Assembly: GCA_029706075.1 (NCBI GenBank)
Contig: JAINUG010000175.1
Location: 186,001 to 250,000, forward strand
Length of the DNA: 64,000 nucleotides
Origin: Aldrovandia affinis
Lineage: Eukaryota; Chordata; Actinopteri; Notacanthiformes; Halosauridae
Direction of reading: 5' to 3'
The position numbers and the translations under genes are program-made. Shown here in pieces: positions 44,108 to 52,754 of this stretch (the first letter of the stretch is position 1; every line of letters begins with the position of its first letter). The notes under the pieces are model-generated. The model was given only the letters and a program-made list of their open reading frames with translations, ran no database searches and was not told where the DNA came from.

Positions 44108-44179
<72 letters not shown>

Positions 44180-46949
44180 TGTGACTCCTGATTTGTTTTC
44201 TTCTCCACAGCTCAAGTGCCTGTCAAGCACCTCAGTGGAATTCCGGCAGGTGGAAAAGCTGTTCAGAAGGACCATGTCCACAAGTACCGTCTACAGCATC
44301 CAAAGGATCCAGAACCCTTCCCTCTTAAGGGTCTTCCAGTGGTGTGTACAATAAAACACAAATATACATATACACATACACACATGCACATACTCACACA
44401 CACACACACACACACACACGCATATATACACACATGTGCACACACATGCACACACTCACACCAGATAATGTGTCTTCAGGCCTCTCTGTACCTCTTGTGT
44501 ATTGCTTGTGTGTGTTTGCCCACAGGCAGAAGGAGCAGATGCAGAAGAAGAATGGAGGGAAGGTTATTGAGCCCTTGCTCCTGTTCCATGGCACGGAGAA
44601 GTCTATCACAGCTGCCATCTGCGAGCAGAACTTTGACTGGAGGATCTGTGGAGGCCACGGCACGCTGTACGGCAAAGGTGAGCAGCACCAATCAGTTTCT
44701 CTCTGTCACCAGAGACTGTGCCACCATCCGTCATCTTTATGCAGGTCAAAGTGGCACACAACATTTCACCCAGCGAATTCCGCTCACTCTTATAGACTTC
44801 CATTCAACCGCCGCAGCACCGAAACATGGCAGTACCACCTATTTTAACTTAATTTGTGTTTTCAGTTTTACAGTAATGAATGACCTTTTTTTTAAATGAA
44901 TTAATGTTTTTCAGCATTACAAGATGTCTGGGCACATGTCGAGTGAAGCTGGTAGATCTTTTGCTTAAAAGCGAATGGAAATCATGAGTGAAGACTTTGG
45001 AATGGGATTCCAAGGCCAAAACTAACAAGCATCACCCTGATATCTATATTGTTTGGCTATAGAAATCTGTCATATTCTAAACCAATCAGTCTGGTGTTTT
45101 GTGCTATGAGGCAGGATTTATAGTCACTACCACCCACCCTCCATAGACATGCATGTTAAATTTCTAGTATTTCTGTCAGACGGTGCCTTCCCTCAGAATT
45201 CTACATACCGCTATTTCTTAAAATACACATGATTAGGGCCTCCCGTGTGGCCCAGTGGTTACAATGTTTCAACGCTGGCCACGGAGACCAGGGTTTAATT
45301 CCCCATCTCGCCAGAGTCGGCTCTGGCCAGGAGCACCACCAGGGGCGGCGATTGGCGATCCGCCCCAGGGAGGGGGGAGGGAAGCCGACATGACGTTTGC
45401 TGCGCATAAGAGTGGCCCTGTAGTACCCGGTTGCGGTCGACACTTGGCGAGTGCTGTCTCGAAAGAGGCGTCAGGTCGCCTTCGTCACTACCGGTCGCAG
45501 GGCTACGGCAGTGAAACATTACTAGGGGGGGGATTGACATAGAAGTAGCGGGTCTAATTGGCTACCAAATTGGGATAAAAATTGGATAAAAATCAGAAAC
45601 AAAAATTATTTAAAAAATGGGATGATTAAAATCCAGTTCTTGGGCTGGCGGATAGCGTAGCGGTCTAACGCACCCGTATTTGGCTGGTCCTGTACGAGTG
45701 TGAGCTGCCTATCAGACCAAAACTCATCTCTGCCAGACCGGCCCTGGCCGTTAGCCCCGATTGGGGGCAGCATTTGGCTGTCCTGAGGGAGGGGGGAGGG
45801 TGGTCGGCACAAACTCGCTGTGAAACACCTCTACATGCTCGAATGACAACAACACGACAGCAACACAACCAGGGCTCTGCAACATCAACGCAACCTTTGC
45901 AACCTACGCAGAGGGAGTTTCAGAGGGTGTCGTGTACCTAGCACAAAAATCTACCTCGCGACCACGTGGATGTTGCGCATCATTGTTTGGTTGGTTAGCG
46001 AATGGAGGCGGAGCTGTCATAGTTCATAGGTCACAGTTAATCAAGCTAGTACCTAAAAATATAGATAGCTAGCATCATTTGTTCGACACAGTATAAAATG
46101 AACCAGCTTCAGGAAAGATTGTCTGAAGAAGTTCGAAGGTACAGGAGTTTCCCTGCTTTCATGAAAACTTTATCAACTTTGTTCAATTCATTGACACCTA
46201 CTAGTGTACAGAAATGTAAGGACACCATGTTGCATAGGCTGCACATAGCCTTTGCAGATGTATAAATTGCAGAGTGCTTGCGGCATTGTTGCATTGCGCA
46301 AACTGCAAAGAAGTCACACAAGTTACGTAGAAGCATGTAGAGGCCTTAAGGGTGTCTCAGGAAAGGGGGTCAGTGAGTTCCGTCTCGAAGGAGGCGGATC
46401 ATCGCCGGCCTAGGAGAGTAGCTTGCCCCGTAGAGATGGGCGACAAGTTTGTGGAGGAGGGTTAATCAAAATAAATAGAGGCTATAATTGGCTTCCAAAT
46501 TGGGGAGAAAAAAAATGGGGAAACATCTGAAAAAAATTGATTAAAAAAATATTAAAAAAATCCAGTACTTGATAATTGCTGTCCACAAACATGATTTAAT
46601 TAATGAATTCACTATTTTCAAAGTGTGAATGGAAATGTATAAAACCAAGTGACCTGCCTGTCACTGTGGTAACAAGTATCTGTGTCTCCCAGGAAGTTAC
46701 TTTGCCAGGGATGCCTCGTACTCTGACAGATTCTCCAAGTCCAGCAGCAGCACAAAGAACATGTTCGTGGCGAAGGTCCTTGCTGGAAAATATACTAAAG
46801 GAAACCCTACCTACCTGCGTCCCCCGGTGAAAGGCACTAACCAGGGCTTCTATGACAGCTGCGTCGACTCTGAAGACAACCCTGCGATTTATGTCATCTT
46901 TGAGAAACACCAGATTTATCCAGAGTACATTATTGAGTACAGTTCTTGA
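30865..46949 (+). CDS. parp12: parp12, complete gene (12 exons, 669 residues)
   Basis: PARP12 is a mono-ADP-ribosyltransferase of the CCCH-zinc-finger PARP group. It uses NAD+, is interferon-induced and antiviral, and sits at the Golgi and stress granules (family knowledge). Twelve exons total 2010 coding bases with all phases consistent. Order: N-terminal winged-helix-like region (about 1-80), CCCH fingers (about 85-300), WWE region (about 295-455), catalytic domain (about 490-669). The catalytic His is in LFHGT (about 555) and Tyr in SYFARD (about 587). The terminal strand PEYIIEY has Ile where polymerising PARPs have Glu, which fits mono-ADP-ribosylation. Human PARP12 has 701 residues. Teleosts may have two paralogues, and I cannot tell which this is. 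The introns are packed with repeats. Confidence 0.95.
31179..32052. other. parp12 intron 1, 5' part
   Basis: AT-rich intron without recognised elements. Confidence 0.55.
32061..32896. mobile_element. non-autonomous hAT element with perfect 8-bp TSD
   Basis: The direct repeat GTTTCCAC (32053-32060 and 32897-32904) flanks an 836-bp element. Its ends are inverted: TAGAGATGGTAAT on the left, and the complement of ATTAACATTCCTA on the right (TAGGAATGTTAAT). Subterminal CGATTAAT-type motifs occur near both ends (about 32108 and 32875). The 8-bp duplication and the TAGRRATG end are hAT features. No transposase remains, and an L2/SINE tail (about 32505-32600) sits inside. Confidence 0.85.
32505..32600 (+). 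mobile_element. SINE/L2 3' tail fragment
   Basis: TTTTCCTAATATCCAAGTGT, then GTCGCTCTGGATAAGAGCGT and CTGCTAAA. This is the same tail as the SINE at 34155, 5'-truncated, nested within the hAT element. Confidence 0.7.
32905..33498. other. parp12 intron 1, 3' part
   Basis: AT-rich. A further eroded SINE/L2 tail lies at about 33245-33325 (CTCTGGATAAGGGTGTCTGC), and a (AAT)n run at about 33376-33390. Nothing else. Confidence 0.6.
33499..33634 (+). CDS. parp12: parp12 exon 2
   Basis: The acceptor is TTATTTGTAG (ends 33498) and the donor is GTGAGC (33635). The exon completes the CX7CX5CX3H finger (NKCKNSH) and encodes DLDSAYNRQVLRSKSLQDVQ and a segment ending SYLLPE. Confidence 0.92.
33878..34136 (+). 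CDS. parp12: parp12 exon 3: CCCH fingers
   Basis: The acceptor is GCGCTCAG (ends 33877) and the donor is GTAAAG (34137). The exon encodes ICSHYNKGNGEHGSCRYKSG, then CQHFLQDDCKFGAACKRAH, a perfect CX7CX5CX3H finger, and NGRGVSPENTRILHKIY. These fingers bind RNA in this family. Confidence 0.94.
34155..34410 (+). mobile_element. tRNA-headed SINE with L2-type tail
   Basis: A box TAGTGTAATGG, degenerate B box (GGTTCAGTTTG), GGGGCACTGCTATTGTACCC core, and tail GTCGCTCTGGATAAG then GTCTGCTAAATGCC. It lies directly after the exon 3 donor. A second 5'-truncated tail follows at about 34500-34605. Confidence 0.8.
34690..39230 (+). pseudogene. L1-like LINE with RT core deleted
   Basis: An ORF1p-like region runs about 34760-35640: a coiled-coil segment (about 35090-35160), an RRM-like part in broken frames, then SDQFPKEILDRCKKLYPIL and LVVDRLYIEGQLYRNQE, typical of the L1 ORF1p C-terminus. 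ORF2 starts at 37046 with an APE endonuclease: VTTWNVNGLHEG, a TAG, QETHFK, RGVGILINKN and DPEGRYLVVNC. After a Tc1 fragment (37395-37660), only the C-terminal part remains (38331-38690, ending CVKCNKKSDSLIHSFWEC). No RT motifs lie between. (GT)n runs occur at about 36196-36240 and 36293-36312. Confidence 0.8.
37395..37660 (-). mobile_element. Tc1-like transposon fragment inside the L1
   Basis: The plus-strand end TACACTGATCAGCCACAACA is a Tc1-type terminus. The minus strand encodes the transposase C-terminus: NPTEHLWDVLDQQVRSMEA, with the catalytic Glu of the DDE triad. 5'-truncated, about 265 bp. It interrupts the L1 endonuclease. Confidence 0.8.
39464..39631 (+). CDS. parp12: parp12 exon 4
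   Basis: The acceptor is CCTTGTCCCAG (ends 39463). The exon encodes an Ala/Pro- and Ser-rich linker (KKEQQSTGAAAAPPAAP, RREPSSSSISEADSNEI) and the first half of another CCCH finger (CLFFILRHCSFK). The donor GTTCTG (39632) is non-consensus at +3 to +6. I chose it because joining to exon 5 completes CX7CX5CX3H exactly. Confidence 0.88.
39892..41241 (-). mobile_element. hAT element with transposase C-terminus
   Basis: The right end CGATTTTTCCCACCACCTCTA (to 41241) and the left end near GTGTGTGGGAATCGG are inverted hAT-type termini with repeated GATTCGAT motifs. The minus strand 40272-40532 encodes the hATC dimerisation segment: DDPLSWWNTNELAYPLLAKL, then YLCIPGTSVSAERVFSPAGD and LAFLHKNLDI. The rest of the transposase, including DDE and the BED finger, is missing. 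Inserted in a GT-rich tract in parp12 intron 4. Confidence 0.8.
41242..42057. other. parp12 intron 4, possible solo LTR
   Basis: About 41290-41900 has an LTR-like look (T-rich with GGCCAGGCTCACCCCTGAAG, ending GGGTGCGTAACA). I could not find matching TG start and target duplication, so a solo LTR is only a possibility. Confidence 0.25.
42058..42184 (+). CDS. parp12: parp12 exon 5: last CCCH finger and first WWE
   Basis: The acceptor is TATCCTCCAG (ends 42057). The exon encodes KCIRVHYHLPYRWQ and TAWKDLPDMEDVEQAYCNP, the WWE-type Trp-containing segment. The donor is GTTCTC (42185), again weak. Phase agrees with exon 6. Confidence 0.9.
42347..42515 (+). CDS. parp12: parp12 exon 6: WWE region
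   Basis: The acceptor is CATGTTTGCAG (ends 42346) and the donor is GTCAGT (42516). The exon encodes GISHVDFLTMSSGASKVRRL, then a segment ending KPPHFILATDWLWYW and REWSEFGSE. The Trp cluster is typical of WWE domains, which bind (iso-)ADP-ribose. Confidence 0.93.
42516..42946. other. parp12 intron 6
   Basis: 430-bp intron without recognised elements. Confidence 0.6.
42947..43061 (+). CDS. parp12: parp12 exon 7: WWE region
   Basis: The acceptor is TTTCTTCAG (ends 42946) and the donor is GTATGG (43062). The exon encodes AVEKASITSKTLENIYLADT and a segment ending SAGQQHYVVNFK, the second WWE domain. An upstream AG at 42899-42900 breaks phase and was not used. Confidence 0.88.
43196..43292 (+). 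CDS. parp12: parp12 exon 8
   Basis: The acceptor is TCCATTGCAG (ends 43195) and the donor is GTAAAT (43293). The exon encodes DMFQQNIKYKTKREVRRRPR and FVSGQEVEEKLK, the end of the second WWE domain and the linker to the catalytic domain. Confidence 0.92.
43585..43669 (+). CDS. parp12: parp12 exon 9
   Basis: The acceptor is GTCCGTGTCAG (ends 43584) and the donor is GTCACC (43670). The exon encodes a short linker ending VCVPDHWDRRTLSDFTYE, the xPDxW motif that precedes PARP12-type catalytic domains. Confidence 0.88.
43745..44030 (+). repeat. minisatellite, about 36-bp unit, in parp12 intron 9
   Basis: About eight tandem copies of a unit containing CACTGTGTTAGCCTATCTGT and GCTTGCATTGTG. Long open frames here (for example 43572-44354) are products of the repeat. 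Confidence 0.93.
44110..44177 (+). repeat. (CA)n microsatellite
   Basis: Near-perfect CA repeat of about 68 bp ending about 33 bp before the exon 10 acceptor. A second CA run lies at about 44394-44419 in the next intron. Confidence 0.95.
44211..44341 (+). CDS. parp12: parp12 exon 10: start of catalytic domain
   Basis: The acceptor is CTTCTCCACAG (ends 44210), after a (CA)n tract. The donor is GTGTGT (44342). The exon encodes LKCLSSTSVEFRQVEKLFRR and YSIQRIQNPSLLRVFQ(W), the first helix and strand of the PARP fold. Confidence 0.93.
44526..44677 (+). CDS. parp12: parp12 exon 11: NAD-binding histidine
   Basis: The acceptor is TTTGCCCACAG (ends 44525) and the donor is GTGAGC (44678). The exon encodes QKEQMQKKNGGKVIEPLLL then FHGTEKS with the conserved catalytic His, and NFDWRICGGHGTLYGKG. 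Confidence 0.96.
44678..45228. other. parp12 intron 11, 5' part
   Basis: Unique-looking intron, no feature. Confidence 0.55.
45236..45621 (+). mobile_element. tRNA-Glu-like SINE, second full copy
   Basis: Same family as 15761-16151: GGGCCTCCCGTGTGGCCCAG head, CAGGGTTTAATTCCCC B box (mutated), the same body and TGGCTACCAAATTGGG tail. Flanked by ATGATTA (45229-45235 and 45622-45628). Confidence 0.88.
45643..46556 (+). mobile_element. second SINE family, split by a Harbinger-type MITE
   Basis: The head GATAGCGTAGCGGTCTAACG and body match the minus-strand SINE at 56489-56842. The tail AATTGGCTTCCAAATTGGGG ends at about 46556. It is flanked by AAAATCCAGTTCTTG (45628-45642) and AAAATCCAGTACTTG (46557-46571), a 15-bp TSD with one mismatch. 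The middle is interrupted by 45826-46345. Confidence 0.85.
45826..46345. mobile_element. Harbinger-type MITE with start of a MADF-like ORF
   Basis: The ends are inverted: CACCTCTACATGCT (45826-45839) and AGCATGTAGAGGCC (46332-46345). About 520 bp. Inside, a TATAAA (46092) immediately precedes ATG 46098, which opens MNQLQERLSEEVRRYRS, resembling the start of MADF-domain proteins encoded by fish PIF/Harbinger elements. The frame loses similarity at once, so this is a deletion derivative. An end-like sequence (GGCCTCTTCATGCTC) occurs also at 56287. Confidence 0.6.
46693..46949 (+). CDS. parp12: parp12 exon 12: end of catalytic domain
   Basis: The acceptor is GTGTCTCCCAG (ends 46692). The exon encodes GSYFARDASYSDRFSKSSSS with the catalytic Tyr, FYDSCVDSEDNPAIYVIFEK, and the terminal YPEYIIEYSS, then TGA at 46947-46949. 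Confidence 0.96.
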
Positions 46950-47059
46950 TCCTGAAGCAATGGCTACACTGAATGCATAGTTCAACGATGAAAAAGTGTT
47001 GTTCTGCTACTAAATCGTAATGATTTTGACTGTCTTACTTGCTTACATTTTTGATCTGG

Positions 47060-47065
47060 AATAAA
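47060..47065 (+). promoter_or_regulatory. parp12 poly(A) signal
   Basis: Canonical AATAAA 111 bp after the stop codon, implying a short 3' UTR of about 130 bp. Confidence 0.65.
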
Positions 47066-48120
47066 TTAGCTCTTTTTTTATAATACACAAACATTTTCTG
47101 GTCGGTTCTGCTGAGAGCAGCATTCACTTTAGAATCTAACAAATGTTAAACAAATAAAAAAACTAAAATGTATTTTAAAGCTTTGCTGTAATAAGTTATC
47201 TGTGAAAAGTGGTTCTGGTTATAGGTTTTTGTTTATGTTGGTACACTGTTCACTTGATCCTATTTGTAAGGGAATCTAAAACCAGTTCAGGCAAGTGCAT
47301 GATTTCAGACATTATGAAGGTCATTGGGTTTAGAGAAATTGATTTTTGCAGAGGGAGGTCAGGGCACTTGATTGAGGGCTGTCATTGATGTTTTAATGCG
47401 TGATGAGTCTAATCGAAAACTTGTCAGTTTTGAACAAGCTTTATTTTTTAGAAATGACAATATCTCATACATTTTACACAAACATTAAAGGGTAAAATAT
47501 TAATATAAATATTAGTTGTTAAAACATAATAAAGTTGCAATGATTTTACTTTTTTAAAATAACCAATGCATGTGAACACATCTTAATCTTAGTTTTAGAA
47601 AATAGTCGTTATGTGATCTTTGAGACTAAACTAATTTTTGTGTGAACAGAATTTTTATTTACACCCAATTTGTGTCTTCAAAATATAACAGCTTTGACAG
47701 TTGATGGGTCTCTCTTATAATGTTGTGTTGTACATTCACAAAATAATAAAAAGGCTAAAGAAATAGCAATGTGTTACGCCAGAGTAATCCATCATGCCAT
47801 GACTATTCGCGGTTGCAACAAATGGTCAATTTGCAACCTTTGTAATTTCACAGAGAGGTTTTCCAGTGTTTCGTGATGACCAAAAATAATTTCCGGTACG
47901 ACAGCATCAAAAGAATGAAGTTTCGACTACTGACTACTTTTCCGAACTCTGACCTTTCCCATGATTCATAGCGGCATCATCGTGTAAACCTGTTACTGAT
48001 ATCTGCTCCACTGTGTTTAGGTGTGTAGCTGGGTATGTACACGGATCGGATTATTGAGCAAGTACTGGGAACAATACTGTGAAAGTGCCCCATCTGTCTA
48101 CTCTAACGTAATGGGTAGAA
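47066..48120. other. downstream of parp12
   Basis: AT-rich intergenic sequence without recognised features. Confidence 0.55.
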
Positions 48121-50520
48121 GATAGTGATGTGCAGTTTGCAAACTATTAGTTCGAATTGAACGACTATTTTTACTGACTCGGGAGTCGGGAGTAATGATT
48201 CGTTTTCTTAGTCGCTCATTTTACTCGTTTGATTGACCCTGCGGATCCGCCTACCTCCCACTCAGCTTTCAACCAACATGTTTATAAACATGATAATGTA
48301 GTGGTGGACTTCACGGAGTCAGAAGTCGGGAGTCTTCGCTTTTCCATTTCAGTATTACTTATTTATTAAAATAAAGTGTGTAGTACAGAGTAAGTCCTAC
48401 AACACGTACCGGAATCACACGGGAGTCATTCTCAACGCATACACACCCAGTCACGGTGATAACATCACATACATTCAAACACACATCATTAATACGAGGG
48501 AAAAGGGGCTTTCACTCAAATAACATTGTTTTCATACTTGAATATTTATGTAAATATGTTTATAAACATGATAATGTAGCGGTGGACTTCACGGAGTCAG
48601 GAGTCTTTGCGTTTCCATTTCAGTATTGCTTTTTTTAAATTAAAATAAAAACCTTTTCCTTGTAGTACAGAAGAAGTCCTACAACACATGTACCGGAATC
48701 ACATGGGAGTCATTCTCAATACACAACCAGTGACAGTGATAACATCACGTAAAGTCAAAATGTAAAACATCATTAGTACAGAAGGGACAAAATGGGAATC
48801 ACATTTCAGTCATTCAAATAACACCTTGACAGTTTCATACACTTGAATATGAACAAAAGGGGTTTTCACTCAAATAACACCTTGGTTTTCATACTTGAAT
48901 ATGAACATAACTAGCCGAACACTCAAAGGTTAGCCCCTGGGACATGTGATGACCTCGTAGCCTGTGGCCTACGAATATGTAGCCACCTAGCATGCTACAC
49001 ACAAACTAAATGGAGGGCAGCTAGCATTCCTGTTGCTAAGCTAGCTGCTCACCGTTAAAAAATGATCGCATTTTGATAGCCATTGCGCTAAATGGCGCGA
49101 TGTTGCAGGACATAACATTGTAAAACCCATTAGCTGCTGACTGCCTAAACTCGTGTTTTATGAGTGAACGAATAGGCATTAGACTACCCTTGGCTACTGA
49201 ACAAAATGAATGACAATCACAACTCTTTCAGGGCTCGAGAATAACAACTCTTTTGAGTTCTTCTAATCGGGCATATTGTCTAGTTGTGTTTGCTATCAGA
49301 ACGATGCATTGCAATGGTTTAGCACTCATGGGCCAAGTTAATCTATCACGCCAAAGAACGGCTATTGTGGGAAGTTTTTGAGAAGCTTTGCACTTAGGAA
49401 CCCCATGTTTTGTCCCTATGTTTCCAATAGATCATTTTATGTAACTTAATATCTGCACATGGTCTAATTCCTGTATGTGTTGCTAACCGGGCCAATAACA
49501 TTCCACTAGACGCATAAGTAAAGCCACTGTTAGTCTATTATCAGTATGTCATTTAAAACAGAAATATCGCTTACGGGCTGCGATTGGAAGTGAGATGCCA
49601 AGGATTTTAAACGAGACAGATAGATTAGGCATATAAATGGTACAGTAATACAGAACTCGTAATACAAAGAACAAGGATTAAGTCAAACATTAAATTACAG
49701 TCAAAGGTCCGAGTGTTCATTTGTGCAGTCGTAAAACTGTCTCTGTCCAGTGAGGTAATGATTATGTGTATGGGAGAGGTTCCGCCACTGCAGTTGTGGT
49801 TCAAAAGCAATCTTGGTCCTCCCTTCACAAGATAGTGACCATGAAGGTCGTGGAGCAAGACTCACTTGTCACTGGGATTTACGAGTCCAGCTCGTGAAAA
49901 CTTTGAGGGCACAGAGAGGACAGAACATGGATCAAATTAAAGAAAATGCATTTCACCACACTTAAAGATTTACCATTGTTTCAAAGATTTTGCTACATTC
50001 ACTGCTGGTGTTCCCGAGTCACGTGGCGGATAGGTTATAAACCCCTAGGATTGGGCTGTCTCATAAATCGTGCGGGAACAATGCAACTATTTATCAAATA
50101 AGTTGTTGACACGATAAATATGCCTATATAACCATACAGTGCACAGTTAGGTCAGCTGAAGTGTCTGCTTATCTCTGTTTACTTTGTTTATTAAAGAGTG
50201 ATGAACAAAAGCATTAAAGAATTAACATGTAACCGAAACAAGATAAAATGTTCATCAGGGGCAATGGAATGTGATGAGATCATTGAGGAGGGGTTGAGTC
50301 GGAGTGTCATGATGATCACTCAGTCTATCTGGCCCTAGTTGAGATCTGATTCTACCACACTATCTCCATTCCACTGAACGAACAAAGATGTGTCTGAACG
50401 AATCGTTCGAGAATAGTTATCCCGGCTTTAAACGAGAATCACAACATTTTCGAGTCATCGTTCGCGAAAGGTTAACAATCTTCACAGTCTTCGTTCTCTG
50501 GTGGGTTCCTATGCGCTCTG
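48121..50520. other. possible large hAT-like non-autonomous element
   Basis: 48125 starts AGTGATGTGCAGTTTGC with GAACGACT-type motifs following. About 50380-50480 carries GAACGAATCGTTCG and TCGTTCGCGAAAGG. This style of subterminal motif is usual in fish hAT MITEs, but I could not define a right terminus or TSD. Inside is a duplicated block (48285-48475 and 48552-48755). No transposase seen. Confidence 0.3.
48285..48755 (+). repeat. direct duplication, about 190-bp block
   Basis: 48285-48475 and 48552-48755 share, in order, ATGATAATGTAG(T/C)GGTGGAC, CTTCACGGAGTCAG, TTTCCATTTCAGTATT, GTCCTACAACAC, ACCGGAATCACA and GTGATAACATCAC, with about 10% differences and small indels. Confidence 0.85.
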
Positions 50521-50904
50521 GGGAAGTGGGTATTACTGAATCAAGTGAATGAATCAAAGGATTGGGACACGTGATTGTTTGCGTTTTTACGTATGTCATT
50601 TGGGCCGCTTGTTTCCTGTTTACATCTTGCTATCATCGCATACAGTTGTTTCTAAATACGTTGTTAGCTCTAGCTAGCTATATTTCGTGTTGACAAGCAA
50701 TTTTTTTCTGCGAATCCAGTTGGCAACTTTGTTCCTGGAGAAATGCACCACTTTTGTAGCTAGCTAACGTTAGCTTGCTACCAAAATCCTCAGTAATTAT
50801 TTGACGTTACCTATTTCGCCTCAGTTCACCACCAATTGTGTGACATAGGCTAGTTGCTAATCAAGTTAACCAGCTTGCTAATTAGCTACAGTATTAATAC
50901 AGAT
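50521..50904. other. intergenic
   Basis: AGCTAGCTA-rich, AT-rich sequence without genes. Confidence 0.5.
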
Positions 50905-52585
50905 AGTCAGATACCAAGTTGACCACCAAGGCTAAGGCCTCCACCTGTTCTCTGGACCCCATGCCCACAGCTCTCGTCAAGGCCTGCCTACCGACCCTCT
51001 GCCCCCTCATGGTGGACATCATCAACTCCTCACTACAATCTGGCACAGTCCCCACCAGCTTCAAAACGGCCTCAGTTACCCCTATCCTCAAAAAGCCTGG
51101 TTTGGACCCTGATGACCTCAACAACTACCGGCCAATCTCCAACCTTCCTTTCCTCAGCAAAATCCTGGAAAGAGCAGTTGCTGCCCAACTCCATCAGCAT
51201 ATGTCCAACCATGAGCTCTATGAGACCCTCCAATCTGGCTTCAGAACACACCACAGCACGGAGACCGCCCTCATTAAGATCACCAACGATCTCCTCATTG
51301 CTGCTGACTCTGGCCACATCAGTTTACTCATCCTCCTGGACCTCTCAGCAGCCTTTGACACAGTCTCCCACTCTATCCTCCTCAACCGCCTATCCGACCA
51401 CCTAGGCCTCACCAGTACAGCCCTCTCCTGGTTCCAGTCATATCTCTCCAACAGGAAACAGTTTGTCACCATCAATGGCTCCAGTTCCTCCCGGCCCAAG
51501 TCAACCATGGTGTTCCTCAAGGCTCGGTGCTTGGACCCCTCCTCTTCACCATTTACATGCTCCCCTCGGTCAGATCATCCGCCACCATGGGCTCAACTTC
51601 CACTGCTACGCTGATGACACTCAACTGTATCTCAGCACTTCACCATCCACTCAGCTCCCCCCACAGTCTCTTATCAACTGCCTACATGAAATAAAAATAT
51701 GGATGTCATCCAACCTACTCAAACTCAACAGCAAAAAAACGGAGCTCATGGTTGTGGCACCCAAGGCACTGCTCCGGAAGGTTGGAGATTTCCTTCTCGA
51801 GGTTGACGGCTGCTCCATCTCACCATCTCCCGAAGTCCGCAACCTGGGTGTCATTCTGGACTCCACCCTCTCTTTTCAGTCACACATCAAATCCATGACC
51901 AAATCTGCCTTCTTCCACCTTAAGAACATCTCCAGACTCCGGCCGTCACTCTCAGACTCCGTCACGGAGACCCTCATCCATGCCTTCATTACCTCCCGTC
52001 TGGACTATTGCAATGGAGTCCTGTTCGGGGTACCCAGCAAAGCCCTGGACAGGCTCCAGTACGTGCAGAACTCAGCTGCCCGGGTTCTCACCCGCACCAA
52101 GCCCTGGCAGCACATCACCCCCACTCTCATCCGACTCCACTGGCTTCCAGTCAAGTCTCGCATTTCATACAAACTCCTCCTCCTCACCTACAAATCCCTC
52201 CATGGCCTCGCCACCCAGTACCTGTCTGACCTTCTCCACCATCAAACTCCTTCTCGGAGATTGCGGTCCTCGGACACGGGTCTGCTTTCCACCCCCCGCA
52301 CCAGACGACGAACCTTTGGGGACAGAGCCTACAGTGTGGCAGCACCCACCCTCTGGAACTCTCTCCCCATAGAGATTCGCCAAGCCCCAACCCTGGACAG
52401 TTTCAAAGCCGCCCTCAAAACTCATCTGTTTTCTAAAACTTTTGTTTAGTTTCTGTGGTTCCTGTGTTGTCTCCGTTCTGTTGTGCTTGTATCTGCTTAA
52501 ATGTATGTTTTATATAACTTTTATCTACTCCTCCCACTGTACTGCGACCTTGGGTTTCTTGAAAGGCGCATAACAAATAAAATGT
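50905..52585 (+). pseudogene. L2-type LINE reverse transcriptase, nearly intact
   Basis: RT domain from [20 protein letters not shown] through [20 protein letters not shown] (motif 1), [13 protein letters not shown] (motif A), [12 protein letters not shown] (motif B), CYADDTQLY (catalytic YADD, 51607-51618), to the L2 C-terminus with LHWLPVKSRISYKLLLLTYK and APTLWNSLPIEIRQAPTLD, stop at 52447-52449. Two frameshifts sit close together (about 51505 and 51563), using three frames within 60 bp. 5'-truncated: no endonuclease. The 3' end is a (TAT)n-type tail at about 52585-52601. Confidence 0.92.
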
Positions 52586-52754
52586 ATTATTATTATTATT
52601 ATACCATTTATCCAAAGTTATCATCAAAATAAATTGAACCCTGCTTAATAATGACAATTGCTGATACACCGTTTTTCTAAATGTAATATAGGCTAGGCGA
52701 ACCCATAGTCTACTACATCAAAAAATAAAATTTGATGCTATCAATTCAATTAAA

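Noticed and set aside
43572..44354. 260-codon frame in parp12 intron 9
   Set aside because: Built from the 36-bp minisatellite and the (CA)n tract; the true exon 9 is in another frame.
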